A program made the translations under genes and the position numbers. This document shows, one piece after another, positions 9,361 to 18,125 of a stretch of 47,106 nucleotides of DNA (its first letter is position 1; every line of letters starts with the position of its first letter). The stretch spans positions 1 through 47,106 of the forward strand of contig JAJEFJ010000012.1 of assembly GCA_022820485.1 (NCBI GenBank), written 5' to 3'. Under the pieces are notes generated by a model, which was given only the letters and a program-made list of their open reading frames with translations, did no database searches and was not told the origin of the DNA. The DNA is from Candidatus Latescibacterota bacterium (lineage in GTDB: Bacteria; Latescibacterota; UBA2968; UBA8231).

Positions 9361-11793
9361 CTATTTTTTCAGGGCCTCGGCCACGGCCTTCAGAGCCTCC
9401 AGCCGCATCTCGAGCAATTCCCCGGGCGTGCCGCTGTGCAGGTCCACTTGCACCAAATCGGCCCGGCCATCCTGCCTGTTGACCAAGCGAGCCGGACCTT
9501 CTCGGTGGAGTTGTGCCAAACCTGCATCACCGGTTTTTGCCGCGACAGTGCCCAGATGACGCCACAATTCGACATCTTCGATGCCTTCGCGCCAAGCCTC
9601 CCGTCGCTTGCTGGTGATCGGTCCGTGCTCGGTGGCATAGACCATGCCGTAGCTGGGGTAGCGGCCCGCGTAGTCGTTGAACTGTCCGCCGTCGTCGCCC
9701 CAGACCCACATGCCAGCACCGTCCAACCCCAACTCGACGGAGGCCATGTGGTGCAGGCGATAGTACCGGTGGGGATCGCTGGCTTTGGAACTTCCCACGA
9801 CATACTGGGAACCGGCGTGTTCTTCGGCCAGCACGTGGGCGAGGATTTCGGGGTGTTGGCGGTAGTACTTTAGCGGACAGCAGTGGATGTCAATGGCATC
9901 TGGATACTTTTCCAGCATCTCCAGCGAAATCTGATGATCCTCCCAAATGAGGATCGTCGGATCGACCTCCTTGGCGAATTTCGACGATGGGATAATGTAC
10001 TTCTCAAATCCCTCGTCGCCGGGCTCATCAACCCAGTAAAAGGCCCATTTATCCGTCGGAAAGCCCCTCGCCTGCATGTGGTCGCGGATTTGCCGCACCC
10101 ACTCCTTGAACAGGGCTTCGTGTTCGGGGGTGCCGACCTTCGGCACATCGGTCGCGCGGTGATAATTGAGGTCCATGTAGCCGAATTCAAAACCAGTCCA
10201 CAGCAGCCACTGCCTCACATAAGGCCGGTACGCGAGCATCTCGTCGAGTTTGGCAAAATCAACCTCAATCGGTTGGACAAACTCACCAGTCGCCTTATCG
10301 ACCTTGGGCCAAGGGATGTACGCGTGGTGCAGCACGTGGGCGTTGGCATAGCAGCGCTCGAGTTCCGCCGCGGCCTGCTGCTCGTACCCCTGCGATGGCG
10401 TCCAAGTAAAGTAGCCCCACGACTGGGCGATATACGTCGGATCGGCCGGCATTTCCACGGAGAACACAGTGGCACTGAGCGGAATCTCAAAATGCGCATC
10501 GCCGACGGAGACTGCGACCTTGCCCTCGTACTGTTGCGGCTTGAGGCCCCGCGAGTGGAGCACCAGCCACACTTGGCGCGTCATACCCGGCGGCAGGACC
10601 GCGCCGCCGTCTTCGAGGGGAGGCAAAGCGTCGTCGAAAAACAGGAATCCACTGCCCACGACATGGGTTGCAATATGTCGTGTGATCTGCGCGTCCGGCC
10701 AGATATCCCCTCCAACTCCCCTCAATGCACCCACTTCGACTTGGATATTCAACGGCTCAGTGGTGTTGTTCGACACGTTGAACGCGACCGGTTCGTACTC
10801 GCCAATCATCATGTCCGCGTGCAATTTGGGCGCAACCTCGGTTATCGGTCGCGCAAACGGGTTGGTCCGATGCGACCACATCGAGTCGGTCGGCTGCCAG
10901 ATGATCGCGGCTCGGTCGTCGCGGTGGCTGAAATAGGAACCCATCGCCGCGCAAATTCTGTGGCCGACCTCGGTGTGGGGCAACCCCTTGGAGTAATCCA
11001 CTTCTTCGCTACCGCTGCCGGTGAAAACGACGCGTTCCAAGGCTTCGAGTTGGCGCAAAATAGCGGCCGCATCTGCTCCCTGCATAGACATCACCTGATC
11101 GCGGGCGGCTTGGACAAAGTAGAGGTCGATATTCTTCTGCACGGCGTGTTCAGCGCGCTCTAACGCGTCGCTTTCGATCGCACTTTGGTCAATTCCGGCC
11201 TCTGCAAAAGAAACAGCCGCCGGATCGCCGTGCCCCTGCATCACCTCAATCTCGTCCACGAATCCGTAAAAGCCCCCCTTGGCGACGTATATTGCTAGGT
11301 GACGTCCTCGGGTTTTCAGACCCCGAGCGACAAAGCGATGGCGCACGTACTGGTCCTGGGGAATCGCCTCATTGATCAGATCGGCCACATAGTGCCAGGT
11401 CTGGCCGTCGTCGGACACATAGGCGAAGAGCGCCGCGGGAAAAGTGACTTGGGACGCGCCAGAAGTGGTGTCAAAACCAAGGACATCGATAGCGTAAACA
11501 TCCCCGAGATCGAGCGAGATGAGGACGCCGGGCTTGCGGCCGAATTGCCAACCGACCGTTCCCTTGTCGGTCCAGAAGCCAGTGTCGCCGGGCTGCCAGA
11601 ACTCGCCGTCGAACAGATCGGTCTCATCGCCCCCGGCACACAAGCTGTAGTTGGGCTCTAAAGAAAAAGTCGCGCTCTTGCCCAAGGCTAGGTTCGTTCC
11701 CGCCAGCGGCTCTATTACGGTATCAGCGCTGGGGCCTGTCGCCGCGGCCATGCCCAAGGCGACGATACAACGCGCTTTCTGCCAGCTATTCAT
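9361..11793 (-). CDS. Secreted discoidin-domain plus DUF4091 glycoside hydrolase-like protein
   Basis: Protein of 810 residues, ATG preceded by GGGAGGA. Residues 1 to about 23 form a signal peptide. About 30-180 is an F5/8 type C (discoidin) carbohydrate-binding domain (NLALGKSATFSLEPNYS, then LFDGEFWQPGDTG and ISLDLGDVYAIDVLGF). The rest matches large DUF4091/GH123-like proteins: a beta-sandwich (about 330-460), a barrel with acidic strand ends (WAFYWVDEPGDEGFEKY) and the C-terminal hallmark KRREAWREGIEDVELW near 730. Members act on amino-sugar or other glycans. It sits between the TPR gene (38 bases upstream) and the molybdoenzyme (15 bases downstream), so it is an operon member. Confidence 0.85.
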   Translation of the reverse strand: MNSWQKARCIVALGMAAATGPSADTVIEPLAGTNLALGKSATFSLEPNYSLCAGGDETDLFDGEFWQPGDTGFWTDKGTVGWQFGRKPGVLISLDLGDVYAIDVLGFDTTSGASQVTFPAALFAYVSDDGQTWHYVADLINEAIPQDQYVRHRFVARGLKTRGRHLAIYVAKGGFYGFVDEIEVMQGHGDPAAVSFAEAGIDQSAIESDALERAEHAVQKNIDLYFVQAARDQVMSMQGADAAAILRQLEALERVVFTGSGSEEVDYSKGLPHTEVGHRICAAMGSYFSHRDDRAAIIWQPTDSMWSHRTNPFARPITEVAPKLHADMMIGEYEPVAFNVSNNTTEPLNIQVEVGALRGVGGDIWPDAQITRHIATHVVGSGFLFFDDALPPLEDGGAVLPPGMTRQVWLVLHSRGLKPQQYEGKVAVSVGDAHFEIPLSATVFSVEMPADPTYIAQSWGYFTWTPSQGYEQQAAAELERCYANAHVLHHAYIPWPKVDKATGEFVQPIEVDFAKLDEMLAYRPYVRQWLLWTGFEFGYMDLNYHRATDVPKVGTPEHEALFKEWVRQIRDHMQARGFPTDKWAFYWVDEPGDEGFEKYIIPSSKFAKEVDPTILIWEDHQISLEMLEKYPDAIDIHCCPLKYYRQHPEILAHVLAEEHAGSQYVVGSSKASDPHRYYRLHHMASVELGLDGAGMWVWGDDGGQFNDYAGRYPSYGMVYATEHGPITSKRREAWREGIEDVELWRHLGTVAAKTGDAGLAQLHREGPARLVNRQDGRADLVQVDLHSGTPGELLEMRLEALKAVAEALKK

Positions 11794-11831
11794 CCGATTC
11801 CTCCCTCTCGCGCGGGGCGAGGGTCAATGGC

Positions 11832-13484
11832 TCATTGAGCGCCGTGTTGCTGGACGTAATCCTGCGCTTCTTTGAGCGCGGGCAAATCGGCATCGGCATT
11901 GCGCCAGATGTCGAGGAGTTCGCGATAAAAACGCACGGCTTCTCCCTCGCTGCCCAATGCCGCTTCAGCCCGCGCCAGACCGAGTACGTATAGCGGGTCC
12001 TGCGGCCGCATCTCCAAAAGCTGGGCAAACAACGAGCGAGCTTCTTGGGCATGGCCCTGCTCTACGAGCAATTCCGCGTACAGCTCACTGCCCAAAATGT
12101 CGGGTGGAGCCTTTTCCCGTCGCTCCCCTTCCATGGCCCGTCGAGCCGACTCCAGCGCAGCAGCGGCATCGCCGCGCGCCCGGGCGTGGACGGCGTCGAG
12201 GTAGTGGGCTACCGCTTGGAGATAATTCTCGAATCTCCTTAGAGTCGGTATGCGCGAGTAAGCCCGCACGCGTTTGACGGAGAGGCGAAACAGCGAATCC
12301 TGCCCCGCGACCGCGGCGCGATAGCCAATAAAGCGCGCGCCTTGGCCCGGCCGCATGGAGGCCACATCGATCTCCTCTGTGACCGGCAGTCGCACGTCGG
12401 TGCGGCCCACAGCCAGCGCGACCCGTTGGTACCGACTTTTGAACATGATCGCATTGTAGGGGATAAGGTCCAGTTTCTCACCCCGCCGCCGGGCTTCGCG
12501 CGCAACAGCGTCGAATTCGTCGATTAGACCCTGAGCGTCCTGCAAACGGCCGAGCTTCAAATAGGCGTCCAACAACCAATCGATCGAATGAAAGTCGCGC
12601 TTGTACAGGGGCCGCCCCGTCCGCTCCTGCCACTGCACGGTCGCCACATAGGAATCCTCGTTTGAAGCGGCCATCTCCTCCCACATGCCGAGCCAGCGAA
12701 AAATGTGGCTCGGCATGTGCAGCGCATGCGACGAGGCCGGTGCCAAGCGAGCATAGAACCGGGCCAAGTCCAAGCCCCTATGGGCGAAAGTGCGCGAGTC
12801 GTACACGTGGATGAGATAGTGCACCACGCCGGGATGCTCGGGACGACGCTGGTACACTTCCTCCAAAATGGCGGCGAGCGGCTCCACAAACGCGGAATCG
12901 GCCCAAGTGAATCCCCTTTGGACCCGGGCGGCGCTCATGCGGGCCAATGCCGCGAAGATGACCGCTTCGTCGTCGTCCGGGTAGCGCGCGGCGAGTTGCT
13001 CCATGGCCGCAGCAAAAGCCCGGCGACCTTTTGGACTGCCCCGCTCGCGGTAGAGCGGCCGCAGCGCATCGACGAATCCCTGCTCGCGCGCCGTCCATTG
13101 CAGCTTTCCCTGCGCTTGCCGTTCATCTAGCTGGTCGAGAATCGCTTGGCCGGCCTTTGAATCCTGCACGCCTCGGGTTCCCTGCAGAGGCGCGTCATGC
13201 GTCATGGCCTCACCCCAATAGGCCATGGCAAAACCAGGGTCCAGTTCCCGCGCCTTGCGAAAGTGGTCCCGCGCCTCCTCGTACCAGAAGCTGTGCAGCG
13301 CCAGCACCCCCAAGTCGAACTCCTCTTGGGCCGCGGGCGCACCAGAAGTGGGAAAGTCGATGCGGCCGAGAAGCAGAGGTTGGTCTGGCGGCGATTCTTG
13401 GGCTTGGTCTGGCGAGTGTTCTGCAGGGCCACACGCCCAATACATGGCTGCCGCTACCGAGAAAACAAGAGCTGATATTCGCAT
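11832..13484 (-). CDS. TPR-repeat lipoprotein candidate
   Basis: Protein of 550 residues. I chose the ATG at 13484 because GGAGGA (complement of 13495-13500) lies just before it and the protein then begins with a hydrophobic signal (MRISALVFSVAAAMYWACG). Cys18 may be lipidated, but YWAC is a weak lipobox. The body is helical with TPR pairs and contains the family block HPGVVHYLIHVYDS followed by SSHALHMPSHIFRWLGMWEEM near residue 256, as seen in bacterial TPR proteins of unknown biochemical role. A final TPR pair (about 500-545) precedes the C-terminus. First gene of the 13-kb minus-strand operon and divergent from the FlgD-type gene at 13592. Confidence 0.82.
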   Translation of the reverse strand: MRISALVFSVAAAMYWACGPAEHSPDQAQESPPDQPLLLGRIDFPTSGAPAAQEEFDLGVLALHSFWYEEARDHFRKARELDPGFAMAYWGEAMTHDAPLQGTRGVQDSKAGQAILDQLDERQAQGKLQWTAREQGFVDALRPLYRERGSPKGRRAFAAAMEQLAARYPDDDEAVIFAALARMSAARVQRGFTWADSAFVEPLAAILEEVYQRRPEHPGVVHYLIHVYDSRTFAHRGLDLARFYARLAPASSHALHMPSHIFRWLGMWEEMAASNEDSYVATVQWQERTGRPLYKRDFHSIDWLLDAYLKLGRLQDAQGLIDEFDAVAREARRRGEKLDLIPYNAIMFKSRYQRVALAVGRTDVRLPVTEEIDVASMRPGQGARFIGYRAAVAGQDSLFRLSVKRVRAYSRIPTLRRFENYLQAVAHYLDAVHARARGDAAAALESARRAMEGERREKAPPDILGSELYAELLVEQGHAQEARSLFAQLLEMRPQDPLYVLGLARAEAALGSEGEAVRFYRELLDIWRNADADLPALKEAQDYVQQHGAQ

Positions 13485-13591
13485 CACGTTCAATTCCTCC
13501 AATGCTGGAGAGCAACATAGCGGCCAAAAAAAGATGACACAACACCCTTTCAACACTATCTTCCGATATACAATTTGCGGGATGAACGTCG
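13485..13591. promoter_or_regulatory. Divergent intergenic region between two operons
   Basis: These 107 bases separate the start of the minus-strand glycan operon (13484) from the plus-strand surface gene (13592) and must hold both promoters. The only clear element is the minus-strand Shine-Dalgarno (complement of 13495-13500). No pair of -35/-10 boxes was good enough to call on either strand. Confidence 0.5.
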
Positions 13592-15472
13592 ATGAAAGTA
13601 GCGCGCTTCCTTTCCCTATCCTGTATTTTTTCTTTGGCGCTCGGTTTTTGGGCCGGCCCAGCCTCGGGTCTGACCATTTACCGGTTCGGCGGCGAAGATC
13701 GGCCCAAACCCCCTGAGGAAGGCCAGGCCGGGGTGGACTTCAGACAATTGAGCTGGATGAATTTCGATGCCGAACCTCATGGGGAAATCATTGACCTGAA
13801 CGTGGATAGTACCGGTATCCAGCCCCTCAAGCGCAACCCAGACTTCAACATAGCACCCGGAATCGAAGAGAAAGGAGGGGCACATTTAAGGGCCAATATA
13901 AATAGAGAAGTGTGGGATGGTGATATGGGTACTTTCTGGCTGGCGGAAAAGTATCTGTGCGCCGATCACAGTATCAGATCCGGGGCTTGCACCGATGATT
14001 TCAGTCGGGCGGGCACGGCCAATATCTACCTAGGCGGTCTCTACAACATCGACCGGCTTCGGGTGATATCCGGGTTTACCGACCCAGGCCGAACCGTGGG
14101 CATCCTCCGCGTCCACCTCGGCCCGCGCCCCATAGTCAACTACGGCATCGTTCCGCCGAAATCGCCCTGGATTGTGGAGGTTAGAGACAACCGGGAGCAA
14201 ATCCTCGACATTCCCATCCCATCGCACGAGGCAGTAGAGTTTGTCCAGGTGGCCTTGGCCGAGCACAACACGGACTGGGAAGTGAATGAGATCGAAGTTT
14301 ACGCCAAGGGGTTCGTCAAACAGGCCACTTATATTTCCGATGTCATCGATTTCGAGCAGCCTATGGCTTGGGGAGACCTGCGCTGGTCCGGGGTTCAGGA
14401 GTCCGGAGCCCAAGTTCTCATCCGGACCCGCAGCGGCCTAGACGACGATGCGGACGTATTCTGGCGTTTCACCGGCCGCGGCAGCAAAGCCGAGGTGAGT
14501 CGCGCTGGCTACAGCGACCTCAAACTCAATGAACGGGCCGGCATCACCCACGACCTCGACCACTGGACCTTTTGGTCGGCCCCCTATGACTTTGCCGACA
14601 GCAGCGGCACGCCGGTCGTGTCGGTAAGCCCCAGACGCTATTTCCAGTTCAAGATCGACTTCCTGCCCCGTGAAAACGCCGGTGGCCGGATGGGTTTCGT
14701 AGAGTTGCGCGCCTCCGAGCCGGTAGCGACGAACCTAGTAGGCGAGGTCTGGCCGGTCGAAGCAAAAGTAGGGCAGCAATCGTCCTTCACCTATGCGCTG
14801 CGGCCGACGATTCATCCGGGCGATATCGGCTTTGACCGGCTGGAAATTGAGACCTCCTCGATCATTAGCGCGGTGGAGGCGGTGCGCATCGGCGATGCAC
14901 CCGTGACCTTTACAGTAGAAGCCGAGGAGCCGCATCGGCTGGCGGTCAGTTTCCCGCGCCTCCAGGAGCAGGACTCGGGGACGCTGGTCGAGGTCGATTT
15001 CGCAGCACAGGTGCTGCGCTACGGAGCAATTTTTGCGGCGCAGGTGTCGGACAGCGACCAGCCTTTAGAGGTACCGCAGGGGGTCAATCCGGGAGACGCT
15101 ACGACGAAATACGAGGGAAATCGGGTGTCGGTGGCCACCGCTGCGCAGGAGCAGAGGCTGTTGCAGGTGCGAGTCGAGCCGACCATTTTTACGCCCAATG
15201 GCGATGGCCGCAACGACGAGATAGGCATCTTCTATCACATCTTGGAGATTACGGGCAGTGCGCAGATAGCAGTGGAGGTGTGGGACTTGTCGGGTCGCCG
15301 GGTGCGGCAGGTGTATTCAGGCGCGGATGGGATCGGCGAGTACGAGCGGGCGTGGGATGGTCGGGACGAGGCCGGCGGTTTGGTGCCGCCAGGGATTTAC
15401 CTGTATCGAGTTTCGGTCGATGCCGACCGGGAAAAGGTCGAAAAAACTGGCGTCTTGTATGCCGCGTACTGA
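13592..15472 (+). CDS. Secreted surface protein with C-terminal FlgD-like Ig domain (paralogue A)
   Basis: Protein of 626 residues. Signal peptide at 1-26, then the mature motif IYRFGGEDRPKPPEE, closely matched by IFRIGGENLPPPPE in the 22820 paralogue. Next come two discoidin-like beta-sandwich regions (GGLYNIDRLRVISG; WEVNEIEVYAKGFVKQATY), a WTFWSAPYDFADSSGT block, VGEVWPVEAKVGQ...FTYAL, VLRYGAIFAAQVSDSD and finally a FlgD-like domain (from about residue 530) with FTPNGDGRND, VWDLSGRRVRQ, DGRDEAGG and PPGIYLYRV. It ends in VLYAAY. FlgD-like tails are used as sorting or assembly modules on surface proteins. Only member of the paralogue set on the plus strand; it diverges from the TPR gene. 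Confidence 0.8.
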   Translation: MKVARFLSLSCIFSLALGFWAGPASGLTIYRFGGEDRPKPPEEGQAGVDFRQLSWMNFDAEPHGEIIDLNVDSTGIQPLKRNPDFNIAPGIEEKGGAHLRANINREVWDGDMGTFWLAEKYLCADHSIRSGACTDDFSRAGTANIYLGGLYNIDRLRVISGFTDPGRTVGILRVHLGPRPIVNYGIVPPKSPWIVEVRDNREQILDIPIPSHEAVEFVQVALAEHNTDWEVNEIEVYAKGFVKQATYISDVIDFEQPMAWGDLRWSGVQESGAQVLIRTRSGLDDDADVFWRFTGRGSKAEVSRAGYSDLKLNERAGITHDLDHWTFWSAPYDFADSSGTPVVSVSPRRYFQFKIDFLPRENAGGRMGFVELRASEPVATNLVGEVWPVEAKVGQQSSFTYALRPTIHPGDIGFDRLEIETSSIISAVEAVRIGDAPVTFTVEAEEPHRLAVSFPRLQEQDSGTLVEVDFAAQVLRYGAIFAAQVSDSDQPLEVPQGVNPGDATTKYEGNRVSVATAAQEQRLLQVRVEPTIFTPNGDGRNDEIGIFYHILEITGSAQIAVEVWDLSGRRVRQVYSGADGIGEYERAWDGRDEAGGLVPPGIYLYRVSVDADREKVEKTGVLYAAY

Positions 15473-15474
15473 GT

Positions 15475-15519
15475 GGCAACACCGGGAGGAATTTGCGTCT
15501 AGACTTCTCAATACACACT
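15475..15519. repeat. 45-bp repeat, copy 1
   Basis: This sequence matches 20237-20280 in the same orientation with about three substitutions and one single-base gap. The identical core is CCGGGAGGAATTTGCGTCTA. On the minus strand it contains AGTGTGTATTGA, i.e. Ser-Val-Tyr-stop, which equals the last codons of the FlgD-type gene ending at 20269. Here no gene uses it: the plus gene has already stopped at 15472 and the minus gene ends at 15543. Confidence 0.75.
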
Positions 15520-15542
15520 CACCGCGGCAGGTTCATCGCACT

Positions 15543-18125
15543 CTAATCCTTGTCCGACCGCCATTTGATCCTTTCGAGCAGCCACAGCGCCTTAGTATGC
15601 GCCGGCACCTCGGCTAGCACCTCCCGCGCAGTCCGCTCGGCCAACTCTAGTTGCCCTGCCTGCAAGTCCTTGTTGCCGCGCTCGACGATCAGGTTGGCCA
15701 AGGCGTACAGATTTTGTTTGCGCATTTGTTCAATGCGGGCCATGCGCCTCCCTCCGAGCGCAGTAGAGGCCGCCTTGTGCAAGGGTTTTTCAATCTCGAG
15801 CAACGCCCCCACGGTGCGCACCTCAATGTCTTGATGCGGATCGAGTTCGTAGTCAAACCTAGGCACGTCATCCACGAGAATCCGCCCACCGCGACTTAGG
15901 CTGCGCAGATCCTCAGCCGCAGCTAGAAAACTTCCCAAGACGCTGTCGGACTCGTTGAGCCACCCCGTATTCGCGTCCAGCGGGTGCCGGTAGTGCAGAT
16001 CGCGGCGAATTTCGGGCCTCCCCAGCCTCTCTTCGAGAGACGGGATGTCGAGCGCAAAGGCATCCTCCCGGCGGCCGATCAAGACGAACTCTGGCCCATT
16101 AAACCAGAGCTGACTCTGCGGAAAAACGCTGATGAAGGTGGCGATGATGTCGAGCACTTGCGGCGTGGAAAGCATCCGCACTGGCACGAATTGCGTCACT
16201 AGACCGCCCGGCTCTAGCCGCTGTCTGAGGCGCTGGTAAAAATCTTCGGTGTAAAAGGAAATGATCCCCGGGCGAAAGAGTTGGCCCACTTCAATGCCGA
16301 TCACATCGTAGCGGACTTGGCTGTGGCGGATGTAATCCCGGCCGTCTTCCGCCAAAACTCGCACCCGAGGATCGTCCAGCCAAGTCGCGCCAAAGTAGCG
16401 GCGGGCGAGATCGAAAACAGCTACTTCCACATCTAGGCAATCGAGCCTATGGACATCCCACAACAGAAATCGCCCTGCGGCTTGGCCGGTACCCATCCCC
16501 ACAACGAGCACATCCGTCCCGTTGCCATCGCCGCGCAGCAGCATGGGCAGATGGCCGGCAAAGGTCTGTTGGTTCTTCTTGTTTGACCCCTGCCACAAGC
16601 GGTCGATCCCGAGCAGCACCTTGTCTTCGAGTTGCACCACGGCAAGGCTGGCCCCTTGGCCCTCTACTACTTCGAGCAGGGTCCCCTCGGAAGACAGATG
16701 GTCGTGTGGAAGTCTCGTTTTGAGCAGGGTCGCGGCGAGCCCCCACCCGATTACACTGAATGCGATCAGCAAGGCAGCAACGCGACGCGCCGGCTGGCGA
16801 CCCACCCCTGCGGCAAAGGCCACACAGCCCCCGACAATGGCCATGCCGGTGACCGTCCGCAGCGCGAGGTCGAGCCCCAACCAAGAAAGCCCCCAAGCCA
16901 TGATCACCGCGCTGGCAATGGAACCTGCGGTATTGATTGCCGTCAGCCGGCCGATCGTCCAACTCACATCGGCTACGTTCTTCGACACCAGTCGGACCAC
17001 GAGGGGAAACGAAGCGCCCGAAGCCAACGCACCCGGCAGCAACATGGCACCGTGCAGGCCCATGAAGTGGTTGGCGCTTATTAGCTCTGGAGCGGCCTGC
17101 GCGAGCGCCGTCCAGATGTCGCGGGGCAGCTTCATGACGACCAAGACGCTCAGCCCCGTGAAAGCCTGAAGGCTGCCGAAGACGACGACTGGATGCCGGC
17201 TGCGGTCGCACAGCGGCGCAATGACGAGGCTGCCGATGCCGATGCCGAGCAGGATCACGACGAGCGGCAGCGTGTACGCGTACACCGAACTGGTGATCAT
17301 CAAGGGCAGGTAACGCGCCCACAGAATCTCGATGGCCACGCCGACGAACCCGGTCAGAAAGAACAAGGGCAACAGGACGGGGACCTGCAGCGTCCTTCCC
17401 GCGTCTGCCGCTTGGTCTTTTCGGGCGGATTGCTCGGCAAGCGGCGCAGAGTGCGTTTGCCAACAGACCAGCAGCACGGCGACGCCGCACAAGACATTGA
17501 GACCGCCCCCCAAGTAGATGGTCGCAGCAAGCCCCAGAACCGGTAGAGTCACAAAGCCAGCCAGCGCCGCCCCAGTGGCAGCTCCCAGCGCGTTGATGCC
17601 GTAGAGGCCGCCTGCGGCAAATCCGAGGCTGCGGTGTCGGCGGATAATCGCCCTAGCGAGCAAGGGGACCGTCGTCCCCATCAGAACCGTGGGCACGAGG
17701 ATTACGGCTGCCACCAGACCTAAGCGCGCCAGCGCGATCCAAGGTGCCGAGCCGTCAGCCCAGCGATAGAGCATTCCATAGCCGTCGTCGGCCACGTCCA
17801 GCAATGCGTTGCTCGCTAAGCCCAACACCGCGATGGCCAGTTCGACGATCCCATAGATCCGCAACGGACGGTGCAGTGACGTCGACAGGCGACCGGCCAA
17901 GGCACTGCCCACGGCCAGTCCGAGGAAAAACACGGCGAGCACCGTCGCTAGGGCGAAGGTCGTACTGCCAAAGAACAGTCCGGCCTTTCTGATCCAGCAG
18001 ACTTCGTAGAACAGGCTCGCGGCCCCCGACAGGAAAAGGCAACTGAGCGCCGTCGCCATCTCGAATGGAGAAGGAGCGGACGCCCCATTGGGGGAAGCAG
18101 GCTCTAGTGCGGCCACGTTGGGCAA
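15543..18125 (-). CDS. Fused MFS-like / spermidine-synthase-like membrane protein
   Basis: Up to 860 residues. The longest reading starts at a TTG directly after the stop of the upstream membrane-protein gene. An in-frame GTG three codons later and an ATG at 18059 are alternatives; none has a good ribosome site. About 12 hydrophobic helices (from ALSCLFLSGAASLFYEVCW) are followed by a Rossmann domain with VVGMGTGQAAG near 541 and YDVIGIEVGQLFRPG near 606, then a C-terminal helical tail. Like its relative at 5038 it lacks the GGG(D/E)G loop and the catalytic Asp of true spermidine synthases. Translational coupling to the DUF6785-like gene suggests a joint membrane role; the reaction is unknown. 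Confidence 0.82.
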   Translation of the reverse strand: MPNVAALEPASPNGASAPSPFEMATALSCLFLSGAASLFYEVCWIRKAGLFFGSTTFALATVLAVFFLGLAVGSALAGRLSTSLHRPLRIYGIVELAIAVLGLASNALLDVADDGYGMLYRWADGSAPWIALARLGLVAAVILVPTVLMGTTVPLLARAIIRRHRSLGFAAGGLYGINALGAATGAALAGFVTLPVLGLAATIYLGGGLNVLCGVAVLLVCWQTHSAPLAEQSARKDQAADAGRTLQVPVLLPLFFLTGFVGVAIEILWARYLPLMITSSVYAYTLPLVVILLGIGIGSLVIAPLCDRSRHPVVVFGSLQAFTGLSVLVVMKLPRDIWTALAQAAPELISANHFMGLHGAMLLPGALASGASFPLVVRLVSKNVADVSWTIGRLTAINTAGSIASAVIMAWGLSWLGLDLALRTVTGMAIVGGCVAFAAGVGRQPARRVAALLIAFSVIGWGLAATLLKTRLPHDHLSSEGTLLEVVEGQGASLAVVQLEDKVLLGIDRLWQGSNKKNQQTFAGHLPMLLRGDGNGTDVLVVGMGTGQAAGRFLLWDVHRLDCLDVEVAVFDLARRYFGATWLDDPRVRVLAEDGRDYIRHSQVRYDVIGIEVGQLFRPGIISFYTEDFYQRLRQRLEPGGLVTQFVPVRMLSTPQVLDIIATFISVFPQSQLWFNGPEFVLIGRREDAFALDIPSLEERLGRPEIRRDLHYRHPLDANTGWLNESDSVLGSFLAAAEDLRSLSRGGRILVDDVPRFDYELDPHQDIEVRTVGALLEIEKPLHKAASTALGGRRMARIEQMRKQNLYALANLIVERGNKDLQAGQLELAERTAREVLAEVPAHTKALWLLERIKWRSDKD

